Origin: Gammaproteobacteria bacterium
Lineage (GTDB): Bacteria > Pseudomonadota > Gammaproteobacteria > Pseudomonadales > Pseudohongiellaceae
Reading direction: 5' to 3'
Assembly (NCBI GenBank): GCA_009844085.1
Contig: VYCF01000021.1
Location: forward strand, 124,001 to 188,000
DNA length: 64,000 bases
A program made the position numbers and the translations under genes. Under the pieces are notes generated by a model, which worked only from the letters and a program-made list of their open reading frames with translations, did no database searches and was not told the DNA's origin. Shown one piece after another: positions 51,461-61,417 of this stretch; the first letter of the stretch is position 1, and every line of letters starts with the position of its first letter.

Positions 51461-52647
51461 GCAAGAACAAGGCGGTGGCGATTCTCGGCTCGACCGGCTC
51501 GATCGGCCGCAACACGCTGGACGTGATGCGCGGCGATCCGGACTTGCAGGTAGCCGCGCTGAGCGCGAACAACAACACGGCCATGCTGGCAGAGCAATGC
51601 CGCGAATTCGAACCGCGTTACGCGGTGATGGCGGATGCGGAACGCGCCGGGGAATTGCGCGAACGATTGCGAGGCTCACAACTGAAAACCGAGGTGCTGG
51701 CGGGCGGGGAGGAACTTGCCCGCATCGCCGGCCTGCCTGAAATCGACACCGTCATGGCCGCGATCGTCGGCGCGGCGGGACTGGAATCGACCCTGAGCGC
51801 TATCCGCGCCGGCAAGAAGGTCCTGCTCGCCAACAAGGAATCCCTGGTCATGGCCGGCGACCTGTGCATGGAAACGGCGCGCTCGGCCGGCGCCTTGCTG
51901 ATACCGGTCGACAGCGAACATAACGCCATCTTCCAGTGCCTTCCGTATTGCGACACCGCACTGGGGTCCGAACAGACCAGACATGTGAAAAAACTGGTGC
52001 TGACCTGTTCCGGCGGGCCGTTTCTGCATACTCCCGCGGACCGGTTCGAGTCGATTTCTCCCGAACAGGCCTGCAAGCACCCGAAATGGGACATGGGCGC
52101 GAAAATCTCGGTCGACTCCGCCACCCTGATGAACAAGGGCCTGGAAGTCATCGAGGCCTGTTATCTGTTCGACATGGCGCCCGAGCGGGTGGAAGTGCTG
52201 ATCCATCCCCAGTCCATCGTGCATTCCATGGTGCATTTCGAAGACGGCTCGGTGCTGGCCCAGCTCGGCACGCCGGACATGCGGATTCCGATCGCCTGCG
52301 CCCTGGCCTGGCCGGAACGCATGCCGTCGGGGGCCGACGCGATCGATCTCGCCGCTGAAGAGCCGCTCGAGTTCATGCAGCCCGACCTCGAACGATTTCC
52401 CTGTCTCGGGCTGGGACTTCAGGCCGCGCGGGAGCGGGGTCTGCGGCCGGCGGTGGTGAACGCGGCCAACGAAGTGGCCGTAGGCGCGTTTCTCGCGGGG
52501 GAATTGCCGTTTCCCCGCATTGCGAGGCTAATCGAGCTGGTTTCAGCTAAAATACCTTGTGGGGACGCGGACTCTCTGGCTATTATTCTCGAAGTTGACG
52601 GGCTTGCGCGAACCTACGCTAAGGAATTGATTCACAAACGGATTTAG
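51457..52647 (+). CDS. dxr: 1-deoxy-D-xylulose 5-phosphate reductoisomerase
   Basis: Makes 2-C-methyl-D-erythritol 4-phosphate, the committed step of the non-mevalonate isoprenoid route that feeds UppS. It has 396 residues. The NADPH motif AILGSTGSIGRNTLDVM is at the start, LLANKESLVMAGDL near 128-141, the metal-binding acidic residues lie in IPVDSEHNAIFQCL, and KISVDSATLMNKGLEVIEA follows. Only one base separates it from rseP. Confidence 0.97.
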   Translation: MSKNKAVAILGSTGSIGRNTLDVMRGDPDLQVAALSANNNTAMLAEQCREFEPRYAVMADAERAGELRERLRGSQLKTEVLAGGEELARIAGLPEIDTVMAAIVGAAGLESTLSAIRAGKKVLLANKESLVMAGDLCMETARSAGALLIPVDSEHNAIFQCLPYCDTALGSEQTRHVKKLVLTCSGGPFLHTPADRFESISPEQACKHPKWDMGAKISVDSATLMNKGLEVIEACYLFDMAPERVEVLIHPQSIVHSMVHFEDGSVLAQLGTPDMRIPIACALAWPERMPSGADAIDLAAEEPLEFMQPDLERFPCLGLGLQAARERGLRPAVVNAANEVAVGAFLAGELPFPRIARLIELVSAKIPCGDADSLAIILEVDGLARTYAKELIHKRI

Positions 52648-52648
52648 C

Positions 52649-54037
52649 ATGATGGATTTCCTGATAGCGATATTGGCATTACTGGTCACCCTGGGCATTC
52701 TGGTGACCTTCCACGAATACGGCCATTTCTGGGTCGCGCGGCGCTGCGGCGTCAAGGTGCTGCGATTTTCGGTCGGTTTCGGCAATCCGCTGAAAAGCTG
52801 GATCGGCAAGGACGGCACCGAATACGCCATCGCTCCCATCCCGCTTGGCGGTTACGTCAAGATGCAGGGCATGGAAGACACTTCTCTGGTGGACCCGGCC
52901 ACCGTGCCGGATTCCGAACGCAATACGTCCTTTGCCTGCAAACCGCTCTGGCAGCGCTCCGCCATCGTCGCCGCAGGGCCGGGCGCCAATCTGCTGCTGG
53001 CCTTCGTCATCTTCTGGCTGATCAATATCGGTTTCGGCAACACCGGCATCGCTCCGGTAGTGCAGGACGTGGTCGAAAATTCACCCGCGCAATTCGCCGG
53101 CCTGCGGGCCGGGGACCGCATTCTGGCGGTGGACGGCCGCGAGACCGCGACCTGGCGGGAAGTGAACATGCAATTTCTCGCCCGGCTCGGCGAGACCGGC
53201 GAATTGACCCTGAACGTGACGCCGGCCTCCGGATCGCAGCCGCTGGATATTCGCATACCCGTGGAAGACTGGCTCGGCGCCGAAACCGAACCGCGGCCGG
53301 TTGCCGACCTCGGCATCGTCGAACTGCTGGTGCCCGCGCGTATCGGCCTGGTCGAAACGGGAGCACCAGCCGATATCGGCGGTCTTCGGGAAGGCGATCT
53401 GGTGCTGTCGGTGGGCGGCGAACCGGTGCGCGACTGGTCTCACTGGGTGCGGATTATCCGCGCGAGTCCGGAACTTGATCTGCGCGTGGCGGTCGAAAGA
53501 GCAGGCGGGACGGTGGAATTGCCGCTTCGGCCCGCGGCCGTCGCCGCCGGGGACGGTTCCGCTTTCGGCAGAATCGGCGCCGGTGTGGCGACCGCACAGC
53601 CGCTGGATCTTCTGCCGCCGGATTCCATTTTGGAATTCCGTTACGGCCCGCTGGAAGCCATCGGTCCGGCCTTGCGCGAAACCTGGGATATGTCGCTGTT
53701 CGTGCTCGGCTCGATCCAGAAAATGATCGTGGGGCTGATTTCGGTGGAACATATCAGCGGCCCGATCACGATCGCCCAGGTAGCGGGGGAGACCGCCACC
53801 ATCGGTCTGGAAACCTATCTGGGATTCCTGGCCCTGTTGAGCGTATCCATCGCGATACTCAACCTGTTGCCGATACCGATGCTCGATGGCGGTCACCTGA
53901 TGTTTTTCCTGGTGGAGGCAGTGATCAGGAGACCCTTGCCGGATGTCGTGCAAGCCTGGAGCCTGCGTTTCGGCATGGCCATGGTGCTGGGGATCATGGT
54001 GCTGGCTTTCTATAATGATTTCAATCGCTTGCTTTGA
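52649..54037 (+). CDS. rseP: Site-2 intramembrane metalloprotease RseP
   Basis: Cuts RseA within the membrane after the first periplasmic cleavage, releasing RpoE; also clears remnant signal peptides. It has 462 residues. The zinc motif is in TFHEYGHFWVARRCGV (about 25-40) and the third ligand in LLPIPMLDGGHLMFFLVEAV near the C-terminus. Two periplasmic PDZ domains lie between (about 120-310). The start is ATG 52649 or the adjacent ATG 52652. Its substrate gene rseA is at 22.5 kb. Confidence 0.96.
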   Translation: MMDFLIAILALLVTLGILVTFHEYGHFWVARRCGVKVLRFSVGFGNPLKSWIGKDGTEYAIAPIPLGGYVKMQGMEDTSLVDPATVPDSERNTSFACKPLWQRSAIVAAGPGANLLLAFVIFWLINIGFGNTGIAPVVQDVVENSPAQFAGLRAGDRILAVDGRETATWREVNMQFLARLGETGELTLNVTPASGSQPLDIRIPVEDWLGAETEPRPVADLGIVELLVPARIGLVETGAPADIGGLREGDLVLSVGGEPVRDWSHWVRIIRASPELDLRVAVERAGGTVELPLRPAAVAAGDGSAFGRIGAGVATAQPLDLLPPDSILEFRYGPLEAIGPALRETWDMSLFVLGSIQKMIVGLISVEHISGPITIAQVAGETATIGLETYLGFLALLSVSIAILNLLPIPMLDGGHLMFFLVEAVIRRPLPDVVQAWSLRFGMAMVLGIMVLAFYNDFNRLL

Positions 54038-54082
54038 GCGGGCGGAAGTCGCAATTTACCGTCGAATGAATCCGAATCGGCC

Positions 54083-56764
54083 ATGGCAATGAAGAAAGCC
54101 CTTTTTTCCTGTATCGCGGCGATGTTTTTCGTCCCTGTCGCGCTTGCCCAGAATTTCACCATCGCCGACATAATCGTCGATGGCTATCAGCGCATTACGC
54201 CCGGCATCATCTACAACCTGTTGCCGGTGGGGATCGGCGACGAAGTCACGCCGCAGACTCCCGCCCAGATCATTCGCGATCTCGCCACTTCGGAATATTT
54301 CGACTCGGTCGAAGTTTCCCGGGAAGGCAACATCCTCGTCATCACCGTGCAGGAGAGGCCTTCGGTAGCGGAAATCAATATCGAGGGCAACAGCGTACTT
54401 GAAACCGAGGACATCATCGAAAACATGGCGACGGCGGAAATCGCCGAAGGCGAGATCTTTACCCGCGCCGCCCTCGAAGCCATCCGCCAGGGCATCCAGG
54501 AAGTGTATTCGTCGCGCGGGCGTTATGGCGCGGCGGTTGAAATCGAAGTGGAGGAGTTGCCCCGCAACCGGGTGTCGATCAGCCTCGACATCAACGAAGG
54601 CGAGGAATCGCGCATCCGCCAGATCAATGTCGTCGGCAACGAATCCTTCGAAGACGACACCCTGCTCGACCTGTTCGAACTCGGCCCCAAGCCCTGGTAC
54701 ATGTTTCTCAGCCGCAGGGACCGTTATTCGCGGGAACAGTTTTCCGGCGACCTCGAGCGGCTCGAGTCCTTCTATCTCGACAACGGCTACGTCGAATTCA
54801 ATATCGAGTCGACGCCGATCTCGATCACGCCCGACCGGCGCGAGGTGTATATCACCATCAACGTGCTGGAAGGCAACCAGTACGTGATCAACGAAGTCGA
54901 TCTTGCCGGCGACCTGGTCGACGCCGAGGCGATCCTGCGCGCGGCGATCTTCGTGCGGCCGGGGCAAATCTATTCCCAGGCCCTTGTGACCGGCACCGAA
55001 GAGATCATGGTCCAATTCCTCGGCAATCTCGGTTACGCCTTCGCCGAAGCCACCGGCGTGCCGGACGTCAACGAGGACGGCACCGTCGACGTGACCTTCG
55101 TCATCGAACCCGGTAACCGGACTTATGTGAATCGAATCAATTTCAACGGCAACGCCTCGACCGCCGACGACGTGCTGCGGCGCGAAATGCGCCAGCTCGA
55201 AGCGGCGCCGGCCTCAAGCCTGCAGATCGAACAGTCGAAGGTGCGGCTGGAACGGCTCGGCTATTTCGAAACCGTGGAAGTGGCTACCGAGGAAGTGCCC
55301 GGCACGACCGACCAGGTCGACGTCAATTTCGACGTGGTGGAGCAGAATTTCGGCGCCATCAGTTTCCAGGTGGGCACCGGCGGCAGCGGCGACTTCTTCA
55401 TCAGTTCCAACCTGCAGGCGCAGAACTTTCTCGGCACCGGGCGCACGGTGGCGGTCGGCGTCAATCGCAGCCGTTTCATCAAGTCGCTGAATTTCCAGTA
55501 CATCGACCCCTATTTCACCCCGGACGGCGTAAGCCGGGGAATGAGCCTGTACGTGCAGGAAATCGACTCGCCGTTCAACGTCGCGAACTTCAACACTTCC
55601 TCCTACGGCGCCTCGGTCAGTTTCAGTTACCCGCTCAGCGAAATCTCGGTGCTCGGTTTCGACGTCGGCTATACCCATACCGAACTCAGTTCCGGCTTCG
55701 GCTCGGTGCAGGAAATCTCCGCCTCGCCGACGCTGTTTACAGGCGTCGACAAGTACCTGATCTCGCCGGCGAACCCCAATCCGGCGGTCGGTCCGGTCAT
55801 GGACGCGGTGCTCGGAGACGTGAGCATGTTGAGCGCGGCGCAATTGCGTATGAATCCCGATCCGGGATTTGTCGATCTCTACGGCGACAATTTCGACAAC
55901 TTCACGCTGTCCGGCAACTGGTTCCGAAATACCCTCAATCGCGGCCAACTCGCCAACGACGGCATGCTGCACAACCTGGGCGTCGAAGTGACGCTACCCG
56001 GCAGCGATCTGCAATACGCGAGATTTTCCTATTCCAACCAGCTCTACTGGCCGCTGAACCAGAATCGCACCTGGGTAGTCGGCCTGCGGACAAATCTCGG
56101 TTACGGCATCGGCTATGGCGATACCGAACAGATGCCCTTTTTCAATCACTATTTTGCCGGCGGAATCAATTCGGCCGGTGTGTTGCGGGGCTTCGAGGAA
56201 AACAGTCTGGGCCCCGAGAGCACAGCCGGCGCACGCTATCTGACCGCGGGCGGCGTGTCCCTGCTGAAAGACGAAGACGGCAATATCCTGCTGAACGAAG
56301 ACGGCTCGGCGCAGGGATTCGAGAGAGATATCGCTTATCAGACCGATCCGCTGCTCGACTCCATGGGCAACCCGGTGCTCGACGGCATGGGCAATCCCGT
56401 GCCGGCGCTGGCGGTGGAGAATTTCTTCCTGCATGAGGATTACGACAGCTTTGGTGGTAACATATTGAGCGTGGCGACATTGGAACTGCTGTTTCCGGTG
56501 CCCTTTGTCGATGAGGTTTCGAACCAGTTGCGGACTTCGTTCTTTATCGATGCCGGCAATGTGTTTTCATCCCATTGCACGGAACGGCAGCGGCTGTTGC
56601 AGAACTGTTCGAATTTCGACTTCAAGGAGTTTCGCTATTCCGCCGGACTGGCGGTTACCTATTTGTCGCCCTTCGGTCCGCTGACTTTCTACCTGGCCCA
56701 GCCGTTCGGGAAGGAAGGGGACCATACCAAGAGTTTCGACTTTACCGTGGGAACCGGGTTCTAG
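54083..56764 (+). CDS. bamA: Outer membrane protein assembly factor BamA
   Basis: Core of the BAM complex that inserts beta-barrel proteins. It has 893 residues, against 810 in E. coli. The signal peptide is about 1-23, ending VALAQ. Five POTRA domains span about 24-425, starting FTIADIIVDGYQRITPG. The 16-strand barrel follows and ends with the aromatic VGTGF. The loop 6 motif VLRGF (about 699-703) is present. Extra length lies in barrel loops, chiefly about 55 residues after the RGF motif (bases 56245-56450) with a short internal repeat of MGNPVLDG. skp and the lpx genes follow. Confidence 0.96.
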   Translation: MAMKKALFSCIAAMFFVPVALAQNFTIADIIVDGYQRITPGIIYNLLPVGIGDEVTPQTPAQIIRDLATSEYFDSVEVSREGNILVITVQERPSVAEINIEGNSVLETEDIIENMATAEIAEGEIFTRAALEAIRQGIQEVYSSRGRYGAAVEIEVEELPRNRVSISLDINEGEESRIRQINVVGNESFEDDTLLDLFELGPKPWYMFLSRRDRYSREQFSGDLERLESFYLDNGYVEFNIESTPISITPDRREVYITINVLEGNQYVINEVDLAGDLVDAEAILRAAIFVRPGQIYSQALVTGTEEIMVQFLGNLGYAFAEATGVPDVNEDGTVDVTFVIEPGNRTYVNRINFNGNASTADDVLRREMRQLEAAPASSLQIEQSKVRLERLGYFETVEVATEEVPGTTDQVDVNFDVVEQNFGAISFQVGTGGSGDFFISSNLQAQNFLGTGRTVAVGVNRSRFIKSLNFQYIDPYFTPDGVSRGMSLYVQEIDSPFNVANFNTSSYGASVSFSYPLSEISVLGFDVGYTHTELSSGFGSVQEISASPTLFTGVDKYLISPANPNPAVGPVMDAVLGDVSMLSAAQLRMNPDPGFVDLYGDNFDNFTLSGNWFRNTLNRGQLANDGMLHNLGVEVTLPGSDLQYARFSYSNQLYWPLNQNRTWVVGLRTNLGYGIGYGDTEQMPFFNHYFAGGINSAGVLRGFEENSLGPESTAGARYLTAGGVSLLKDEDGNILLNEDGSAQGFERDIAYQTDPLLDSMGNPVLDGMGNPVPALAVENFFLHEDYDSFGGNILSVATLELLFPVPFVDEVSNQLRTSFFIDAGNVFSSHCTERQRLLQNCSNFDFKEFRYSAGLAVTYLSPFGPLTFYLAQPFGKEGDHTKSFDFTVGTGF

Positions 56765-56789
56765 CTCGGACGCTGGTTGGAGAAAAACT

Positions 56790-57308
56790 GTGAAACACAT
56801 CAAGTATCTGATTGCCTGCCTGGCCATGGCGGCGATTTCGCAAGGAGCCCTGGCGCAGGACACCAAGATAGGGATTCTCAATCCCCTGCGAGCCCTGTTC
56901 GCCTCGGACGCGGCCGCGGTCATCCAGCAGGAACTCGAAGCCGAACTGGCGCCTGACCAGGAAAGGGCGACCGAGTTGTCGGAGGAACTCAATGCGCTTG
57001 CCGAGGAGTTCCAGCAAAACGAAGCGATCATGACCGAAGACGAAATACGGCGCATGAACTCCAACGCGCAGGACCTGCAAGTGCAATTGCAATTGATCCA
57101 GGAGCGCGTGCAAACCGCGCTTAACGAAAGAAACCAGGCATTCCTCGAAAGCATGCAGGAGCAACTGGCCACGGCGGTGTCCGACGTCGTTGCCGAAGGC
57201 GGCTTCGATCTCATTCTCAATGCCGACAACGCGCCGTATTTCGCCCCCGTGCTCGACATAACGGCCCGGGTCACGGCGAAACTGAACGAACTTGCCCAGA
57301 ACGAATAA
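56790..57308 (+). CDS. skp: Periplasmic chaperone Skp/OmpH
   Basis: Holds unfolded outer-membrane proteins on the way to BamA. It has 172 residues from GTG 56790. The signal peptide is about 1-22 (CLAMAAISQGALAQ). The mature part has the family strand TKIGILNPLRALFASDAAA and a long coiled-coil middle (about 50-125), but it is acidic rather than basic, unlike E. coli Skp. The C-terminal strand FDLILNADNAPYFAPVLDIT is typical. It lies between bamA and lpxD as expected. Confidence 0.92.
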   Translation: MKHIKYLIACLAMAAISQGALAQDTKIGILNPLRALFASDAAAVIQQELEAELAPDQERATELSEELNALAEEFQQNEAIMTEDEIRRMNSNAQDLQVQLQLIQERVQTALNERNQAFLESMQEQLATAVSDVVAEGGFDLILNADNAPYFAPVLDITARVTAKLNELAQNE

Positions 57309-57325
57309 CGGGAGAGTTCCCGGGC

Positions 57326-58339
57326 ATGAATCTGTCGCGGCTGGCGCAATTGCTGGAAGTCGAGCTGGACGGCGACGGTGAGTGCGAAATCACCGGGCTC
57401 GGCTCCCTGGCTGACGCAGGTCCGGGCCAGGTAAGCTTCCTGTCAAATCCCGCTTACGCCGCGCAATTGGCGACGACTCGCGCATCCGCGGTCATCGTCG
57501 AAGAAAAATCCCGCGGAGACTGTCCGGTAAACAAGCTGATCAGTCCCCATCCCTATGTCAGTTTCGCCCGCGCATCGGCGATTTTCCACGTCACGGAAAA
57601 AACTCCCGCCGGCATTCACCCGTCTGCCGTCGTCGACCCGGAAGCCCGGGTCGATCCGTCGGTCAGCGTGGGCCCCCACAGCGTCATTGAAGCCGGCGCC
57701 GATATCGGCGCGAATACGGTCATCGGGCCGGGCTGCATCGTCGGGGAAGGATGCGTGCTCGGGGAGTCCTGCCATCTGCGGCGCGCGGTGGTTCTGTACC
57801 CCGGCGTTCGCCTCGGCAGCAACGTGGAGATCGACGCCAACAGCGTGATCGGCGCCGACGGTTTCGGCTATGCGTTCGACGGCGAAAAATCGATCAAGAT
57901 CCACCATGGCGGTTCGGTGGTGATCGGCGACGACGTGGAGATCGGCGCCGGCACCACCATCGACCGCGGCGCCATGGAAGACACGGTCATCGGGCGCGGA
58001 GTCAAGATCGACAACCAGGTGCAGATCGGACATAACTGCGTCATCGGCGAACATACGATAATCTGCGGCTGCACCGCGATCGCGGGCAGCGTCGTGATCG
58101 GCAAGTATTGCATCATGGGCGGCGCCTCGGGAGCGGTAGGACATATCAGCATCGCGGACCGCGTCGAAGTGAGCGCGATGTCGCTCGTCAGCCGCAGCAT
58201 CGACGAGCCGGGAAGATATTCTTCAGGCACCGGTCATATGAAAACCAGCCGCTGGAAAAGGGTCATCACCCGCTTCCAGGATCTGGACGAAATGGCTAAC
58301 CGGCTGAGACATTTGGAAAAACAGGCCAAGAAAGACTAG
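57326..58339 (+). CDS. lpxD: UDP-3-O-acylglucosamine N-acyltransferase LpxD
   Basis: Third step of lipid A synthesis, adding a hydroxyacyl chain from acyl-ACP. It has 337 residues. An N-terminal uridine-binding domain (about 1-100) precedes a hexapeptide-repeat left-handed beta-helix (for example VGPHSVIEAGADIGANTVIG) with the catalytic His in QIGHNCVIGEH. The C-terminal helical part contains HMKTSRWKRV. GGGAG precedes the ATG. Confidence 0.97.
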   Translation: MNLSRLAQLLEVELDGDGECEITGLGSLADAGPGQVSFLSNPAYAAQLATTRASAVIVEEKSRGDCPVNKLISPHPYVSFARASAIFHVTEKTPAGIHPSAVVDPEARVDPSVSVGPHSVIEAGADIGANTVIGPGCIVGEGCVLGESCHLRRAVVLYPGVRLGSNVEIDANSVIGADGFGYAFDGEKSIKIHHGGSVVIGDDVEIGAGTTIDRGAMEDTVIGRGVKIDNQVQIGHNCVIGEHTIICGCTAIAGSVVIGKYCIMGGASGAVGHISIADRVEVSAMSLVSRSIDEPGRYSSGTGHMKTSRWKRVITRFQDLDEMANRLRHLEKQAKKD

Positions 58340-58387
58340 CATTGGCTACCCTGCGGCCGGCGACGGGCGTCCCGCAGAGATCGAGGC

Positions 58388-58837
58388 ATGAAATTGGACA
58401 TCCAGGAAATCAAGGAATATCTGCCCCAGCGCTATCCTTTTCTGCTGGTGGACCGGGTTCTCGAAATGGAACTCGGCAAGTCCATTCTCGCCTGCAAGAA
58501 CGTGACCGTGAACGAGCCCTTCTTCACCGGCCATTTCCCGCACCAGCCCATCATGCCCGGCGTGCTCATCATCGAAGCGCTGGCCCAGGCGGCAGGCGTG
58601 CTCGGCTTCAAGAGCCAGGAAAAAAAGCCCGCCGACGGTTATCTCTATTATTTTGTGGGCGCGGACGAGGTGCGCCTGCGCCGCCCGGTAGTGCCCGGCG
58701 ACCAGTTGATGTTAAAGGTCGACGTGATCAGCAATCGCCGCGGCATCTACAAGTTCTATGCCGAGGCGACCGTCGACGGTCATCTGGTGGGTTCGATGAA
58801 GATCATTTGCGCCGAGAGGAAAGTGGATGTCGATTGA
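58388..58837 (+). CDS. fabZ: 3-hydroxyacyl-ACP dehydratase FabZ
   Basis: Dehydrates 3-hydroxyacyl-ACP in fatty acid elongation and competes with LpxA for hydroxymyristoyl-ACP. It has 149 residues. The hot-dog fold signature [20 protein letters not shown] includes the catalytic His and the downstream Glu. The N-terminal [17 protein letters not shown] is standard. Its last 11 bases overlap lpxA. Confidence 0.97.
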   Translation: MKLDIQEIKEYLPQRYPFLLVDRVLEMELGKSILACKNVTVNEPFFTGHFPHQPIMPGVLIIEALAQAAGVLGFKSQEKKPADGYLYYFVGADEVRLRRPVVPGDQLMLKVDVISNRRGIYKFYAEATVDGHLVGSMKIICAERKVDVD

Positions 58838-59618
58838 CAGCAGCGCCAGCATCGATCCGACGGCGCGGATAGAAGAGGATGTCGAGATCGGCGCCGATGT
58901 GATCGTCGGCCCCTGGAGCACAATCGGACCCAATGTATCCATCGGCGCGGGAACCATATTGCGTTCCCATGTCGTGATCCAGTCCAATACCCGTATCGGC
59001 TCTGGCAACCTGTTCTTCCAGTTCGCCTCGATCGGCGAAGATCCCCAGGACAAGAAGTACCAGGGCGAGGAAACCTGGCTCGAAATCGGCGAAGACAACA
59101 TATTCCGCGAAGGCGTGACCGTGCATCGGGGCACCGGCGCCGGCGGCGGCCTGACCAGCATCGGCAGCCGCAACCTGCTGATGGCCTATGCCCATGTCGC
59201 TCATGACTGCAAGCTCGGCGACGATATCGTCTGCGCCAACAATGTCGGCCTTTGCGGTCATGTGACCATCGACGATTTCGCTATACTCGGCGGCTATGCG
59301 GGAGTGCAGCAATTTCTCCGCATCGGCGCACATTCCATGGTCGGCGGCATGACCCATGTGGTAAACGACGTGCCCGCCTTCGTCATCGTCAGCGGCCAGC
59401 CCGCGCTCGCGCGCAGCATCAACTCGATCGGCATGAAACGGCGCGGCTTCGAGCGCGAAGATATCGAACTGGTTAAGAAGGCGTTCAAGATCCTGCACTT
59501 GCGCAATCTCACCGTGCAGGAAGCGGTGCCCCAGATCAGGGCGCTCAGCGAGGACAGCGCGGTGCTGAAAACGCTGATCGAGTCCGTCGAGTCTTCCTGC
59601 AAGGGCGTTCATCGCTAG
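58827..59618 (+). CDS. lpxA: UDP-N-acetylglucosamine O-acyltransferase LpxA
   Basis: First step of lipid A synthesis. It has 263 residues (E. coli 262). The hexapeptide beta-helix starts [20 protein letters not shown]. The catalytic His lies in [16 protein letters not shown] and the substrate-contacting [20 protein letters not shown] follows. The C-terminal helical domain begins around [15 protein letters not shown]. It overlaps fabZ. Confidence 0.97.
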   Translation: MSIDSSASIDPTARIEEDVEIGADVIVGPWSTIGPNVSIGAGTILRSHVVIQSNTRIGSGNLFFQFASIGEDPQDKKYQGEETWLEIGEDNIFREGVTVHRGTGAGGGLTSIGSRNLLMAYAHVAHDCKLGDDIVCANNVGLCGHVTIDDFAILGGYAGVQQFLRIGAHSMVGGMTHVVNDVPAFVIVSGQPALARSINSIGMKRRGFEREDIELVKKAFKILHLRNLTVQEAVPQIRALSEDSAVLKTLIESVESSCKGVHR

Positions 59619-59637
59619 CGGCCGGCCATTCCGCGGC

Positions 59638-60798
59638 ATGACCGGACCTATCCATCTAGGAATTGTCGCCGGCGAAAAATCGGGCGATATCCTCGGCGCC
59701 GGCCTCATGCGGGCCTTGCGCGATCTTTATCCGGCGGCGCATTTCAGTGGCGTCGGCGGCCCGGAAATGGAGCGACTCGGCTGCGATTCGCTGGCGCCGA
59801 TGGAGCGGCTTTCGGTAATGGGGCTCGTCGAACCGCTCGGCAGGTTGCCGGAATTGCTGCGCATCAAGCGCCGCCTCGAACGATTTTTCCTCAAGACCCG
59901 CCCGGCGGCATTCATCGGCATCGACTCGCCCGATTTCAACCTGCGCCTGTCGGGTAGCCTTCACAAGCGCGGCATCCGGACGATTCATTATGTAAGCCCC
60001 AGCGTCTGGGCCTGGCGCAAGGGCAGAATCCATGGCATTGCAAGATCGATCGACCTGATGCTGACGTTGTTTCCCTTCGAAACCGACATTTATCGCGAGC
60101 ATGGCGTTCGCGTGCAATGCGTCGGCCATCCGCTGGCCGACGAAATCGGCCTCGAGGACGGCGGAGAACGGGCACGGCGCGAACTTTCGCTCGACCCCGC
60201 GGCGCCCGTCATCGCCCTGATGCCGGGAAGCCGCAAGAGTGAAATCAGGAGAATGGCGCCGGAATTCATGGCAGCGGCTTCGGCGGCGCAAGACAAATTC
60301 CCCGACTTGCGGTTCCTGGTTCCCTGTTCGGGAGCCGAAAACCGGCGCCTGCTCGAAGAAATCATCGCGCAAGGCGGATTCGCCGGCGCCGAATTCCGCT
60401 TGCTCGATAGTTCGCACCAGGCTATCGCTGCCGCCGATTTCGTGATCCTCGCCTCGGGCACGGCGAGCCTGGAAGCCATGTTGCTGCGCCGCCCGATGGT
60501 CGCCTGCTACAAGCTTGCGCCACTGAGCTACGCGCTCGCCTCGCGCATCGTCAAGGTCGATCACATGGCGATTCCCAATCTGCTCGCCGGAGAGCGCCTC
60601 GTGCCCGAATACGTGCAAAATGACGTCAACAGGGAAAACCTCTTGCGGGAAATCGAACGCTTCATGGAGAATCGCGCACCGTGCGAGGAATTGCTGAAAA
60701 AATTCGAGCAACAGCATCGTTTCCTGCGCCGGAACGCCTCCGCCCAGGCCGCCGGCGCCATTCATGAACTGCTCACGGGGCAGGCGCATGCGAGTTGA
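59638..60798 (+). CDS. lpxB: Lipid A disaccharide synthase LpxB
   Basis: Joins UDP-diacylglucosamine and lipid X into the tetra-acyl disaccharide at the inner membrane. It has 386 residues, a GT-B (GT19) fold. The N-terminal [63 protein letters not shown], and the C-terminal [20 protein letters not shown] are all diagnostic. rnhB overlaps its last 11 bases. Confidence 0.97.
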   Translation: MTGPIHLGIVAGEKSGDILGAGLMRALRDLYPAAHFSGVGGPEMERLGCDSLAPMERLSVMGLVEPLGRLPELLRIKRRLERFFLKTRPAAFIGIDSPDFNLRLSGSLHKRGIRTIHYVSPSVWAWRKGRIHGIARSIDLMLTLFPFETDIYREHGVRVQCVGHPLADEIGLEDGGERARRELSLDPAAPVIALMPGSRKSEIRRMAPEFMAAASAAQDKFPDLRFLVPCSGAENRRLLEEIIAQGGFAGAEFRLLDSSHQAIAAADFVILASGTASLEAMLLRRPMVACYKLAPLSYALASRIVKVDHMAIPNLLAGERLVPEYVQNDVNRENLLREIERFMENRAPCEELLKKFEQQHRFLRRNASAQAAGAIHELLTGQAHAS

Positions 60799-61387
60799 GC
60801 CGGTCTGGCGCGAACCGACGGGCCTGCCGGCGCCGCGAGCCGGAGCGGACGAAGCCGGACGCGGCTGTCTGGCGGGAGACGTGGTCGCCGCCGCGGTGAT
60901 TCTCGATCCGGATGCGCCCCCCGACGGCCTGAACGATTCGAAAAAACTCACGCCGGCGCAACGCGAAGCCTGTTTCGAACAAATCGTAAACGGCTGTCTC
61001 AGCTTCGCGATAGGACGGGCGAGCGCCGCGGAAATCGATCGCCTGAACATCCTCCAGGCCAGCCTGCTCGCCATGCGCCGGTCGGTGCAACAACTTACGT
61101 TGCAGCCCCGATTCGTATACGTCGACGGCAACTTCTGCCCCGACTGGAAATACCCTTCCAGGGCCGTTATCGGCGGCGACGGCTGCATCCCGGCAATCGC
61201 CGCCGCGTCGATCCTCGCCAAGGTCACCAGGGACCGCGAAATGGCTGCCCTCGACCGCGAATACCCCGGCTACGGTTTCGCCCGCCACAAGGGCTACCCC
61301 ACCCGCGACCACCTCGAAGCCCTCGCCCGATTCGGCCCCACCCCCATCCACCGCCGAACCTTCGGACCGGTCGCGGAGTTGGTGTAA
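60788..61387 (+). CDS. rnhB: Ribonuclease HII
   Basis: Removes ribonucleotides from DNA and RNA from RNA/DNA hybrids. It has 199 residues from the ATG at 60788, with a GGGGCAGG ribosome site inside lpxB. The active-site carboxylates are visible: [19 protein letters not shown] near 19-37 (Asp, Glu), an Asp in VYVDGNF, and the later Asp in [12 protein letters not shown]. The C-terminal [14 protein letters not shown] motif is present. dnaE follows after 30 bases. Confidence 0.96.
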   Translation: MRVEPVWREPTGLPAPRAGADEAGRGCLAGDVVAAAVILDPDAPPDGLNDSKKLTPAQREACFEQIVNGCLSFAIGRASAAEIDRLNILQASLLAMRRSVQQLTLQPRFVYVDGNFCPDWKYPSRAVIGGDGCIPAIAAASILAKVTRDREMAALDREYPGYGFARHKGYPTRDHLEALARFGPTPIHRRTFGPVAELV

Positions 61388-61417
61388 ACTAGCCGGAGCA
61401 GCCCGTTCGAGTTACCC

